Shown here in pieces: positions 1 through 5,554 of a DNA stretch of 6,095 bases. The stretch's first letter is position 1. Each line of letters opens with the position of its first letter. The notes below the pieces were generated by a model. That model was given only the letters and a program-made list of their open reading frames with translations, did no database searches and was not told where the DNA came from. The position numbers were made by a program, and so were the translations under genes. Source of the stretch: Tidjanibacter sp. GTDB taxonomy: Bacteria > Bacteroidota > Bacteroidia > Bacteroidales > Rikenellaceae. The stretch lies in NCBI GenBank assembly GCA_017628675.1, contig JAGBYS010000279.1:1-6095 (forward strand), read 5' to 3'.

Positions 1-69
1 AAAAAAATTAAAATGTATTGTTAGAGCCTGACTACTTCTTTATCCATTTAAGGAATTGAATTGAACTTG

Positions 70-89
70 ATGAAGTCCTAAGACTTCAT
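70..89 (-). promoter_or_regulatory. Perfect 8-bp hairpin in rRNA leader
   Basis: ATGAAGTC (70-77) and GACTTCAT (82-89) are perfect inverted repeats around a 4-nt loop. No U-run follows on the minus strand, so it is unlikely to be a terminator. A place in pre-rRNA folding or processing between boxA and the 16S 5' end is possible but not shown by the sequence. Confidence 0.5.
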
Positions 90-127
90 TGCTTCTGCAT
101 TCTTTTTCTCTCTGTTAAACCAATAAA

Positions 128-137
128 TCAAAGAACC
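128..137 (-). promoter_or_regulatory. boxA-like antitermination element
   Basis: The minus strand reads GGTTCTTTGA, close to the enteric boxA core (GCTCTTTA) and to the TTCTTTGA found in Bacteroidota rRNA leaders. It lies 11 nt downstream of the GAAA-loop hairpin. That it acts in Nus-dependent antitermination is inference from position and similarity. Confidence 0.6.
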
Positions 138-148
138 TTTTTCGGTTT

Positions 149-164
149 CTCCCCTTTCGGAGAG
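149..164 (-). promoter_or_regulatory. boxB-like hairpin in rRNA leader
   Basis: In the minus-strand RNA, CUCUCC (164-159) pairs with GGGGAG (154-149), six pairs including one G-U, closing a GAAA tetraloop. It sits just before the boxA-like element, the position of boxB in rRNA leaders. The GNRA loop makes the fold stable. The role is inferred. Confidence 0.55.
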
Positions 165-206
165 GCGCTAAAAAAATCGCCGCATTTTCTGAGGCGAACG
201 TGGGTA

Positions 207-238
207 CAAAGGTAAGACCTTTTTTTGTAACCACCAAA
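207..238 (-). promoter_or_regulatory. Minus-strand promoter P2, Bacteroidota type
   Basis: On the minus strand TTTG (238-235), a 20-bp spacer and TACCTTTG (214-207) match the Bacteroides consensus. The -7 octamer is identical to that of P1, 104 bp upstream. Transcription would start near 200 and run leftward. Closely spaced tandem promoters are typical of rRNA operons. Confidence 0.75.
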
Positions 239-310
239 TTTTTTAGAACTTTTTTTGCTTTTGATTTTCACTTTCCTCTTGTGGAGGAGGTTTCTTCTCA
301 ATTGCGGATG

Positions 311-340
311 CAAAGGTAGCGACTTTTTTGAAACCTGCAA
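311..340 (-). promoter_or_regulatory. Minus-strand promoter P1, Bacteroidota type
   Basis: On the minus strand TTG (340-338) is followed by a 19-bp spacer and then TACCTTTG (318-311). This matches the Bacteroides primary sigma consensus TTTG-N19-TAnnTTTG closely. Transcription would start near 304 and run leftward. AT-rich DNA with A/T tracts lies upstream (345-420), as expected for a strong, UP-element-like rRNA promoter. Confidence 0.75.
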
Positions 341-346
341 GCGTTT

Positions 347-364
347 TGCGAAAAAAATTTCGCA
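347..364. repeat. Inverted repeat TGCGAAA-N4-TTTCGCA upstream of P1
   Basis: A 7-bp perfect inverted repeat (347-353 and 358-364) with an A4 centre lies 7 bp upstream of the P1 -33 box, inside a run of A and T tracts. On the plus strand it is followed by CTTTTTT and so resembles a terminator, but no plus-strand gene feeds into it from within the window. It may be a regulator site or part of a curved UP-like region. Confidence 0.35.
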
Positions 365-463
365 CTTTTTTCGCATAAAAATACATTCACCCTGATAATC
401 AGCACTTTATACCGCAAAAAAATTTTCACTCTATTTTTGGGCCCTCCCGGAGCACCATTCCCT

Positions 464-488
464 TATATATATTATATATAGGTATACC
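464..488. repeat. Paired AT palindromes between divergent promoters
   Basis: TATATATA-T-TATATATA (464-480) is followed directly by the perfect palindrome GGTATACC (481-488). They lie 42 bp upstream of the -7 box of the first DUF819 gene and about 120 bp behind rRNA promoter P1. They could be an operator or simply easily melted DNA; no known site is recognised. Confidence 0.3.
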
Positions 489-529
489 ACCTCTTTGCCC
501 CGAAATGTATCATCTTAAGATATTTTGGT

Positions 530-537
530 TATATTTG
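530..537 (+). promoter_or_regulatory. Promoter -7 box for first DUF819 gene
   Basis: TATATTTG exactly matches the Bacteroidota TAnnTTTG -7 element and is followed by GCGG. No convincing TTTG lies 19-21 bp upstream, so only half of the consensus is present. A start near 543 would give an A-rich 5' UTR of about 24 nt without a Shine-Dalgarno sequence, normal for this phylum. Confidence 0.6.
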
Positions 538-566
538 CGGGCCACATAGAACAAAACATAGAAACT

Positions 567-1757
567 ATGATTTCAAAACTACTACTTATTTTATTCTATC
601 TTTTGGCACCGGCCGCCATTCTCTGGGCTTGTCGCCGTTCCAAACTGCTTGGCAAGGTGGGCCCCGTGCTCTCGCTCTACATCCTGGGCGTTGTGATTGC
701 CAATCTGCACATCGTGCCCGAGGGGCTGGGAGGTATTCAGAAGACCCTGCAGGATGTGATGATTCCTCTGGCCATCCCAATGATGCTCTTTAGCTGCAAC
801 CTGCGCTCGCTCAAGGCTGGCACAACCATTAAGGCTTTCGTGATAGGTATCCTTTCGGTGGTCCTGATGGTGGTGGGCGGCTATCTGCTGGTGGGCAACC
901 ACCTGGGCAAGGACGCTGCTGCCATTGGTGCGACCCTCTCGGGTCAGTACACGGGTGGTGCGGGTAACTTCGCGGCCGTAAATATGATGCTCGGCAAGGA
1001 TGGACTCGCCAACGAGCAGTTTGCTCTGGTGGCCACCTGCAACCTCATCGTGTCGTTCTTCTACCTGATGTTCCTTATGGGCGGTGGTGTGAGCATTGCT
1101 CGCAAGATCGTTCACGGCAAGGGTCTCAAGGAGCACAATGACTCGATCAATGCGGCCGACTATGTGAACGACAACCCCTATCGCGACTTTGGCAAAACCA
1201 AGAGCATACTCCAGCTCCTGAAGGTGTTTGCCACCTCTGCCATCGTTGCTGTCATCTCGCTGCTGGTGAGCAACCTCTTCAAGGAGGGCACCACACTCTT
1301 CGACCTGCTCGGTGGCGACTTCTCGATGGTGGCGCTCATCCTGACGCTGACGACCATCAGCCTTCTCTTGACCAGCTTCCGCCAGGTGCGCTCGTGGGAT
1401 AAGAGTTTCGATGCGGGTATGTACCTCATCTACATCTTCTGCCTTGCGATGGCGATGCTCGCCGACCTCTCGCAGCTCGACTGGAGGGTTGGCTTCTGGG
1501 TGCTCATCTACCAGGCCATCATCGTCTTTGGCTCGCTCGTGATCGCCGTACTGCTGGCCAAACCCTTCAAGGTGGATGCCGACAGTACCGTCATCACCTC
1601 CGACACACTCATCAACTCGCCCCTGTGTGTGCCTATGATTGCGGCGGCGATGAAGAACAAGGGCGCCATTATGGTGGGTATCACCAACGGCCTTGCTGGT
1701 TATGCTGTGGGCAACTACCTCGGCTACCTCATCTATCGCCTGCTGTGCATCCTTTAG
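567..1757 (+). CDS. DUF819-family multi-pass membrane protein (putative transporter)
   Basis: This 396-residue, very hydrophobic protein belongs to the DUF819 family (YjcL-like), whose members look like secondary carriers of unknown substrate in the cytoplasmic membrane. About ten hydrophobic segments are visible (first at 4-22, last at about 367-394). Two conserved polar breaks stand out: GQYTGGAGN (126-134) in the N-half and TLINSP plus VPMIAA (347-360) in the C-half, which could be paired half-helices lining a substrate site. The basic stretch RRSK (23-26) after segment 1 suggests a periplasmic N-terminus. The ATG at 567 is preferred over an in-frame TTG at 525, which lies upstream of and within the promoter and would add 14 polar residues not seen in the paralogue. 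It appears monocistronic, with its own promoter and terminator. Family assignment is firm; transport is inference. Confidence 0.9.
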   Translation: MISKLLLILFYLLAPAAILWACRRSKLLGKVGPVLSLYILGVVIANLHIVPEGLGGIQKTLQDVMIPLAIPMMLFSCNLRSLKAGTTIKAFVIGILSVVLMVVGGYLLVGNHLGKDAAAIGATLSGQYTGGAGNFAAVNMMLGKDGLANEQFALVATCNLIVSFFYLMFLMGGGVSIARKIVHGKGLKEHNDSINAADYVNDNPYRDFGKTKSILQLLKVFATSAIVAVISLLVSNLFKEGTTLFDLLGGDFSMVALILTLTTISLLLTSFRQVRSWDKSFDAGMYLIYIFCLAMAMLADLSQLDWRVGFWVLIYQAIIVFGSLVIAVLLAKPFKVDADSTVITSDTLINSPLCVPMIAAAMKNKGAIMVGITNGLAGYAVGNYLGYLIYRLLCIL

Positions 1758-1793
1758 TTGGCGGCTCCAAAGCAAACGAATGAGTGAAATATT

Positions 1794-1837
1794 GGTGGGA
1801 CAAGGGTGGCTCCGAAGCCGCACTTGTCCCACCTTTT
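1794..1837 (+). terminator. Intrinsic terminator after first DUF819 gene
   Basis: GGTGGGACAAG (1794-1804) pairs perfectly with CTTGTCCCACC (1823-1833), giving 11 bp. The loop contains a nested 4-bp stem (GGCT 1808-1811 with AGCC 1816-1819), and TTTT follows at 1834-1837. It begins 37 nt after the stop codon. The U-run is short, but the stem is strong, and the next gene has its own promoter, which supports termination here. Confidence 0.75.
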
Positions 1838-1893
1838 GTGTCCCAAAGTAGCCACAATTTACCCCTTTATGGGGTGTTAGGGGGTGTGGGAGT

Positions 1894-1922
1894 TTTGTTT
1901 TTGGAAAAAATCATTATATTTG
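1894..1922 (+). promoter_or_regulatory. Promoter of the four-gene envelope operon
   Basis: TATATTTG (1915-1922) is a perfect Bacteroidota -7 element. TTTG at 1894-1897 lies 17 bp upstream, slightly closer than the usual 19-21. The predicted start near 1929 gives an unusually long leader of about 107 nt. The -7 octamer is identical to that of the upstream paralogue's promoter, but the leaders differ completely. Confidence 0.65.
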
Positions 1923-1939
1923 ACACGCCACACATCACC

Positions 1940-2008
1940 TGGAGAGTGCTTGCCCCACGGGCCTAATCACTCCCCACAAAAATAATTTTACCTCCGCCAC
2001 ACGCGGAG
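1940..2008 (+). promoter_or_regulatory. Structured 5' leader of the operon
   Basis: Two hairpins can be drawn in the leader RNA. The first pairs TGGAGAGTG (1940-1948) with CACTCCCCA (1968-1976), nine positions with one mismatch, and encloses a nested GCCC/GGGC stem (1952-1962). The second is CTCCGC (1992-1997) with GCGGAG (2003-2008), six perfect pairs, ending 27 nt before the start codon. Neither is followed by a U-run. I do not recognise a known riboswitch class. It could be a control element or RNA-stability structure. Confidence 0.4.
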
Positions 2009-2035
2009 AAAAGTACGAATTAAAGATTCTGTGAT

Positions 2036-3532
2036 ATGATGAAAGTATTTCGACTTTTGATGGCCGTAGCAGTTCTTGCACTGGTGGGTTGCGGCCCTAA
2101 AGAAGAGCCCAAGGAGACCCTCAACGACGGATTCAAAGTGACCGTCTCGACCAATGAAATCATCGCCAACAACAAAAAGGCTGCCAAGTTCGTAGCAACC
2201 TTCGACGGCAAACTTCTCCACGAGGAGCAGGTGCAAGCCCATCTGGACAGCACACAGGTCACCCTCCCCGAGATGAAGTTCACCACCGACCAGGTGGGTG
2301 AACACCAAATCTACTTCACCTACGAGGAGAACGCCTCCCCCATCTTCACCATCCGAGCCATTGAGCCCGCACCGATGTCGGCAACCGCCATCCTCATCTT
2401 CTTCTACATCCTCTCGCCCGCCTTTGTGCTCTGGGCCTGCAACAAGTGGAAGCTGCTGGGCAAGATTGGCCCCGTGCTGATTCTCTACTTCATCGGCATC
2501 ATCATCGCCAACCTCAACCTCATACCCGAGGGTTGCAAGGGGCTGCAGGATACGATATCCACAATTGCCATCCCCCTGGCGCTGCCTATGATGCTCTACA
2601 GCTGCAACTTCAAGAACTTCTCCATCAAGACCTCACTCCGCATCACCATCATCGGTATCGTGGCGGTGGCCATAGCTACGCTTGCGGGCTTCCTCACGCT
2701 GCGTGGTGGTCTGGGCGAAGAGGGCGCCATCGTTGGTGGCGCACTGATGGGCAAGTGCACAGGTGGCACCCCCAACCTTGCGGCGCTGAAGGTTATGCTC
2801 CATATGGAGAACTCCACCTTCATCATCATCAACTCGTTCGATATGATCATCTGCTTCATCTACCTGGTGATGCTTATGACCGTTGGTATTAAACTTGGTC
2901 GCAAGTGGCTCGGCAGGGGCATCTACACCACCGACACCCAGGTGAACCTCGACGAGTATGCCGAGAAGAACCCCTACCGCGACTTTGGCAAGAAGAAGAG
3001 CCTCAAGCAGCTCGTGAAAATTACCCTCCTGACGCTTGTGATTGTAGCGGCCGCATTTGGCATCGCCACTCTGGCCAAGCGCTACAACGAGCACATCTTC
3101 ACCGTCGTGATGATTCTCACGCTCACCACCCTCGCTCTGCTCTTCTCGATGTGGAAGGAGGTCAAGACTTGGGATAAGAGCTACGATGCGGGTATGTACC
3201 TCATCTACATCTTCTCGGTGGTTGTTGCCTCGATGGCCAACTTCCGCACCATCAACTACGAGGGCGTGCTCTATCTGGTACTCTTCCAGGTTATCGTAGT
3301 CTTCGGCTCGTTCCTGCTCACCCTGCTGGGCGCCAAAATCTTTAAGGTGGATGGCGACACGGCCGTTATCACCTCCAACACGCTCATCAACAGCCCCATA
3401 TTTGTACCTATGATTGCTGCCTCGATGAAGAACAAAGATATGATCGTTGTGGGTGTGACCATCGGCCTTGTGGGCTACGCATTGGGCAACTACATTGGAT
3501 ACCTTATGTATTCACTCCTTACTATTCTCTAA
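2036..3532 (+). CDS. Lipoprotein-signal/Ig-like/DUF819 fusion membrane protein
   Basis: This 498-residue protein has three parts. Residues 1-19 form a lipoprotein signal (hydrophobic core, lipobox LVGC, Cys19). Residues about 33-108 form a beta-rich module resembling Bacteroidota Ig-like domains, with the pattern KVTVSTNEIIANNKKA, then FDGK and FTTDQVGEHQIYFTY. From Met114 onward it is a DUF819 membrane domain that aligns without gaps to residue 1 of the upstream paralogue. Conserved elements include CTGGTPN (241-247), NPYRDFGKK and a C-terminus with TLINSP and VPMIAA. The basic residues after the first membrane segment suggest N-out topology, so the Ig-like part would sit in the periplasm. 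Two ATG codons are adjacent (2036, 2039); either works. It leads an operon, with the Omp85 gene starting 22 bp downstream. Transport function and lipid modification are inferred. Confidence 0.9.
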   Translation: MMKVFRLLMAVAVLALVGCGPKEEPKETLNDGFKVTVSTNEIIANNKKAAKFVATFDGKLLHEEQVQAHLDSTQVTLPEMKFTTDQVGEHQIYFTYEENASPIFTIRAIEPAPMSATAILIFFYILSPAFVLWACNKWKLLGKIGPVLILYFIGIIIANLNLIPEGCKGLQDTISTIAIPLALPMMLYSCNFKNFSIKTSLRITIIGIVAVAIATLAGFLTLRGGLGEEGAIVGGALMGKCTGGTPNLAALKVMLHMENSTFIIINSFDMIICFIYLVMLMTVGIKLGRKWLGRGIYTTDTQVNLDEYAEKNPYRDFGKKKSLKQLVKITLLTLVIVAAAFGIATLAKRYNEHIFTVVMILTLTTLALLFSMWKEVKTWDKSYDAGMYLIYIFSVVVASMANFRTINYEGVLYLVLFQVIVVFGSFLLTLLGAKIFKVDGDTAVITSNTLINSPIFVPMIAASMKNKDMIVVGVTIGLVGYALGNYIGYLMYSLLTIL

Positions 3533-3554
3533 CGCAAAAACCTCATTACAGACT

Positions 3555-4838
3555 ATGAAAAAGCATACCCTTATTACGGCTCTGGTTTGCCTGGCGGCAA
3601 CCCTCAGCGTATCGGCACAAAAGAAAGAACAGATCAAAACCGGCTGGAACTTCGGTCCTCTGCCCGCTGTTAGCTACAACTCCGACCTCGGATTCCAATA
3701 TGGCGCTCTGTGCGACTTCTTCTACTTCGGCGACGGTAGCACCTACCCCACCTACCTCCACAAATTCAATGTGGAGCTCTCGCACTACACCAAGGGTGAA
3801 ACTATTGCACACCTCTTCTATGACTCGAAGTATCTGATTCCCGGCTTGCGTCTGACGGCCGCCGTGTCCTACCTGGACTCGGCAATGTCGCCCTTCTATG
3901 GCTTCAACGGCTACGCCTCACCTATGAATCTCGACCTCACAAAGGGTAGCTCCTACTACTATATGGACCGCACAATGTTGCGCGGTATTGCCGATGTGCA
4001 GGGCAACATCTCCGACAAGCTCACCTGGATGGCGGGCCTCACATTCTGGAATGTGACCACCGGCGATGTGACTCTGGATAAGTATAAAGATGAGCTTTCG
4101 CTCTATGAGCAGTACCTGGCGAGCGGTCTTATCAACGACAACGAGGTTGCAGGCACCCACCTGGAACTCAAGGCGGGCCTTGTGTATGACACCCGCGATA
4201 TGGAGGCAGCCCCCACCAAGGGCTACTGCGCCGAAGTTGTGGCAAGCTACTCGCCCGCACTCTTTGGCGATGCCGAGGCCTACGGTCGCATTATGGCCAC
4301 TTGGCGCCAGTTCTTCCCCGTTGTGGGCGACAGACTGGTGCTAGGCTACCGTGTGAACTGGCAGCAGACCTTCGGCAACGCACCCTTCTACCTCCAGCAG
4401 ACCACCACTCCCCTCTATCTGCGCCAGATTAAGAACGAGGGTCTGGGTGGCAAGAACTCCATTCGTGGCGTCTTCCAGAACCGTATTCTGGCCGACGGCT
4501 ACGCCTGGGCCAACTTCGAGGCAAGGGTCAAGATCGTGAACTTCCGTTTCATCAACCAGAACTGGTATGTGGCCCTCAACCCCTTTGTGGATGCAGGTGT
4601 CATCACCAAAGCACGCTCCTTTGAGCGCCAGAAGGGCGAGAACGCACTTGTGGAGGAGATCAACAAAGGCTTGGGCCTCTACAGCGGTCACGACGCAAGC
4701 GGCATCCACGCCAGCGCAGGTTTGGGCCTCAAACTCGTGATGAACCACAACTTCATCATCTCGGTTGAGTATGGCAAACCCTTCGACAAACGCGACGGCA
4801 AGGGTGGTCTTAACATCGGCACCAACTACATTTTCTAA
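3555..4838 (+). CDS. Omp85-superfamily outer-membrane barrel lacking POTRA domains
   Basis: This 427-residue protein has a signal peptide (residues 1-21, cleavage SVSA/Q) followed almost directly by a beta-barrel. There is no room for POTRA repeats. BamA/TamA-type barrel signatures are visible: YDTRDMEAAPTKG (211-223), the loop-6 motif GGKNSIRG (298-305), FVDAG (344-348), and a C-terminal Phe427 that completes a beta-signal-like last strand (NIGTNYIF). Length fits a 16-strand barrel alone. In loop 6 the residue after IRG is Val, where an aromatic is usual. The ATG at 3555 is chosen because it begins the signal peptide; upstream in-frame codons overlap the DUF819 gene. POTRA-less Omp85 proteins are known in Bacteroidota, with function largely undefined. 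It starts 22 bp after the preceding gene and is followed 41 bp later by the next, so it is operonic. Confidence 0.88.
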   Translation: MKKHTLITALVCLAATLSVSAQKKEQIKTGWNFGPLPAVSYNSDLGFQYGALCDFFYFGDGSTYPTYLHKFNVELSHYTKGETIAHLFYDSKYLIPGLRLTAAVSYLDSAMSPFYGFNGYASPMNLDLTKGSSYYYMDRTMLRGIADVQGNISDKLTWMAGLTFWNVTTGDVTLDKYKDELSLYEQYLASGLINDNEVAGTHLELKAGLVYDTRDMEAAPTKGYCAEVVASYSPALFGDAEAYGRIMATWRQFFPVVGDRLVLGYRVNWQQTFGNAPFYLQQTTTPLYLRQIKNEGLGGKNSIRGVFQNRILADGYAWANFEARVKIVNFRFINQNWYVALNPFVDAGVITKARSFERQKGENALVEEINKGLGLYSGHDASGIHASAGLGLKLVMNHNFIISVEYGKPFDKRDGKGGLNIGTNYIF

Positions 4839-4861
4839 TCTGAAACCTCGAATTCCTATTT

Positions 4862-4870
4862 AAGGGGAGA
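4862..4870 (+). promoter_or_regulatory. Shine-Dalgarno-like site before small barrel gene
   Basis: AAGGGGAGA lies 9 nt before the ATG at 4880. Purine-rich sites like this are uncommon in Bacteroidota, and the first three genes here lack one. It supports the 4880 start. Confidence 0.4.
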
Positions 4871-4879
4871 GAAAAAGAT

Positions 4880-5554
4880 ATGAGAACAAGATTCATTTGC
4901 ACCACTCTGCTTGCGCTCTTTGGGTGGCTCGGCGTAGCCACCGCACAGGAGCGAAGCATTAGTGTGGGCGCAAGGGGAGGGTACAACCTGGCTCTGGGAG
5001 GCTATGCGGCCATCTCGCTGGAGGGCGACTATGACCTCACGGAGCATTGGACCGTCAGCGGCGGCGCACTGTGGAGCACCATTGGTCGCACCGCCGTGGA
5101 GTTGCGCCGCACCTACAAACTCCCCACCGAGTGGGGCTCCGTGGAGCTCGGCTCGATTCTCCACTACAGCCGCCTTGCCACCTACAACAACCTTGCTGCA
5201 GGTGTGGGTGTGGGCCTTAATAGCAGTGTGGTCTTCGGCCGCTTTGGCTACTACTACCGCGCCTTTGGCGCAGAGGGAGGCCACATCAGTGAGCCCTTCA
5301 ACCTCTTCTATGAGTTGGGCTTCCACCTTCTGCCCAAGGCCGAGAGGTGCGATTTACAACTCATCTTCACCAACTGCGAACTCCTGGAGCTCGAGCGCCA
5401 CTACCAACCCTCGTGGATACTGAGGAGCCGCTGGAGCCTCTCGGAGAGGTTGGGCCTGGTGGTCGAGGGTAACTACAAGTCGGCAGGTATGTTCCATATG
5501 TCGACCAACTTCTATCAACTTAGCATCAAGGCGGGCCTATGTTACAATTGGTAA
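4880..5554 (+). CDS. Small secreted protein, probable outer-membrane beta-barrel
   Basis: This 224-residue protein is not recognised as a named family. Residues 1-22 form a signal peptide (basic start, hydrophobic core, cleavage at ATA/Q). The mature part of about 202 residues is built of alternating polar/hydrophobic strands rich in Gly, Tyr and Ser (for example VGARGGYNLALGGY and GRFGYYYRAFG), separated by short turns, and ends in a strand with a terminal Trp (AGLCYNW). This is the look of a small 8-10-strand outer-membrane barrel. There are three Cys in the mature protein. It lies 41 bp after the Omp85 gene, and the next gene's ATG sits inside its last codons, so it belongs to the operon. 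Barrel assignment is by composition and pattern only; function is unknown. Confidence 0.8.
   Translation: MRTRFICTTLLALFGWLGVATAQERSISVGARGGYNLALGGYAAISLEGDYDLTEHWTVSGGALWSTIGRTAVELRRTYKLPTEWGSVELGSILHYSRLATYNNLAAGVGVGLNSSVVFGRFGYYYRAFGAEGGHISEPFNLFYELGFHLLPKAERCDLQLIFTNCELLELERHYQPSWILRSRWSLSERLGLVVEGNYKSAGMFHMSTNFYQLSIKAGLCYNW

Larger units (their letters stand above)
1..304 (-). other. Probable rRNA operon leader, 16S gene expected just left of the window
   Basis: Read on the minus strand, this AT-rich stretch starts near the predicted P1 start site and holds, in order, a second promoter, a 6-bp hairpin with a GAAA loop (149-164), a boxA-like GGTTCTTTGA (137 down to 128) and an 8-bp perfect hairpin (70-89), ending in a T-rich run at position 1. 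The order boxB-like hairpin then boxA is the arrangement of rRNA antitermination leaders (NusB/NusE bind boxA in enteric bacteria). Bacteroidota rRNA leaders commonly contain a TTCTTTGA segment shortly before 16S. No rRNA sequence lies inside the window, so the identity is inferred from the leader alone. No protein gene is credible in this stretch. Confidence 0.7.

Noticed and set aside
347..371. Stem followed by CTTTTTT as a plus-strand terminator
   Set aside because: No plus-strand gene precedes it in the window, and everything to its left reads as a minus-strand leader; kept only as an inverted repeat.
128..376. 82-codon open frame on the minus strand in the left intergenic region
   Set aside because: It overlaps both minus-strand promoters and the rRNA-type leader hairpin, and encodes a Lys/Arg/Ser-rich sequence with no recognisable domain.
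525..566. Upstream TTG start that would lengthen the first DUF819 protein by 14 residues
   Set aside because: It lies before the -7 box and the likely transcription start, and the paralogue aligns from the ATG at 567.
591..1832. 413-codon open frame on the minus strand opposite the first DUF819 gene
   Set aside because: It mirrors the well-supported membrane protein on the plus strand, is rich in His/Gln/Glu with no domain or hydrophobic pattern, and runs through the terminator hairpin. It reflects the GC-rich codon bias of the sense gene.
1861..1875. ACCCC/GGGGT hairpin as a second terminator
   Set aside because: The stem is only 5 bp and no T-run follows it directly.
1784..1966. 60-codon plus-strand open frame between the two DUF819 genes
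   Set aside because: It spans the terminator hairpin and the -7 box of the next operon, and has no credible start context.
3468..3554. Upstream ATG extending the Omp85 protein by 29 residues into the DUF819 gene
   Set aside because: The extension overlaps coding sequence and would bury the typical signal peptide that begins at 3555.
4856..5326. 156-codon minus-strand open frame opposite the small barrel gene
   Set aside because: It is a shadow of the signal-peptide-bearing sense gene, with low-complexity Ala/Val/His composition and no motifs.
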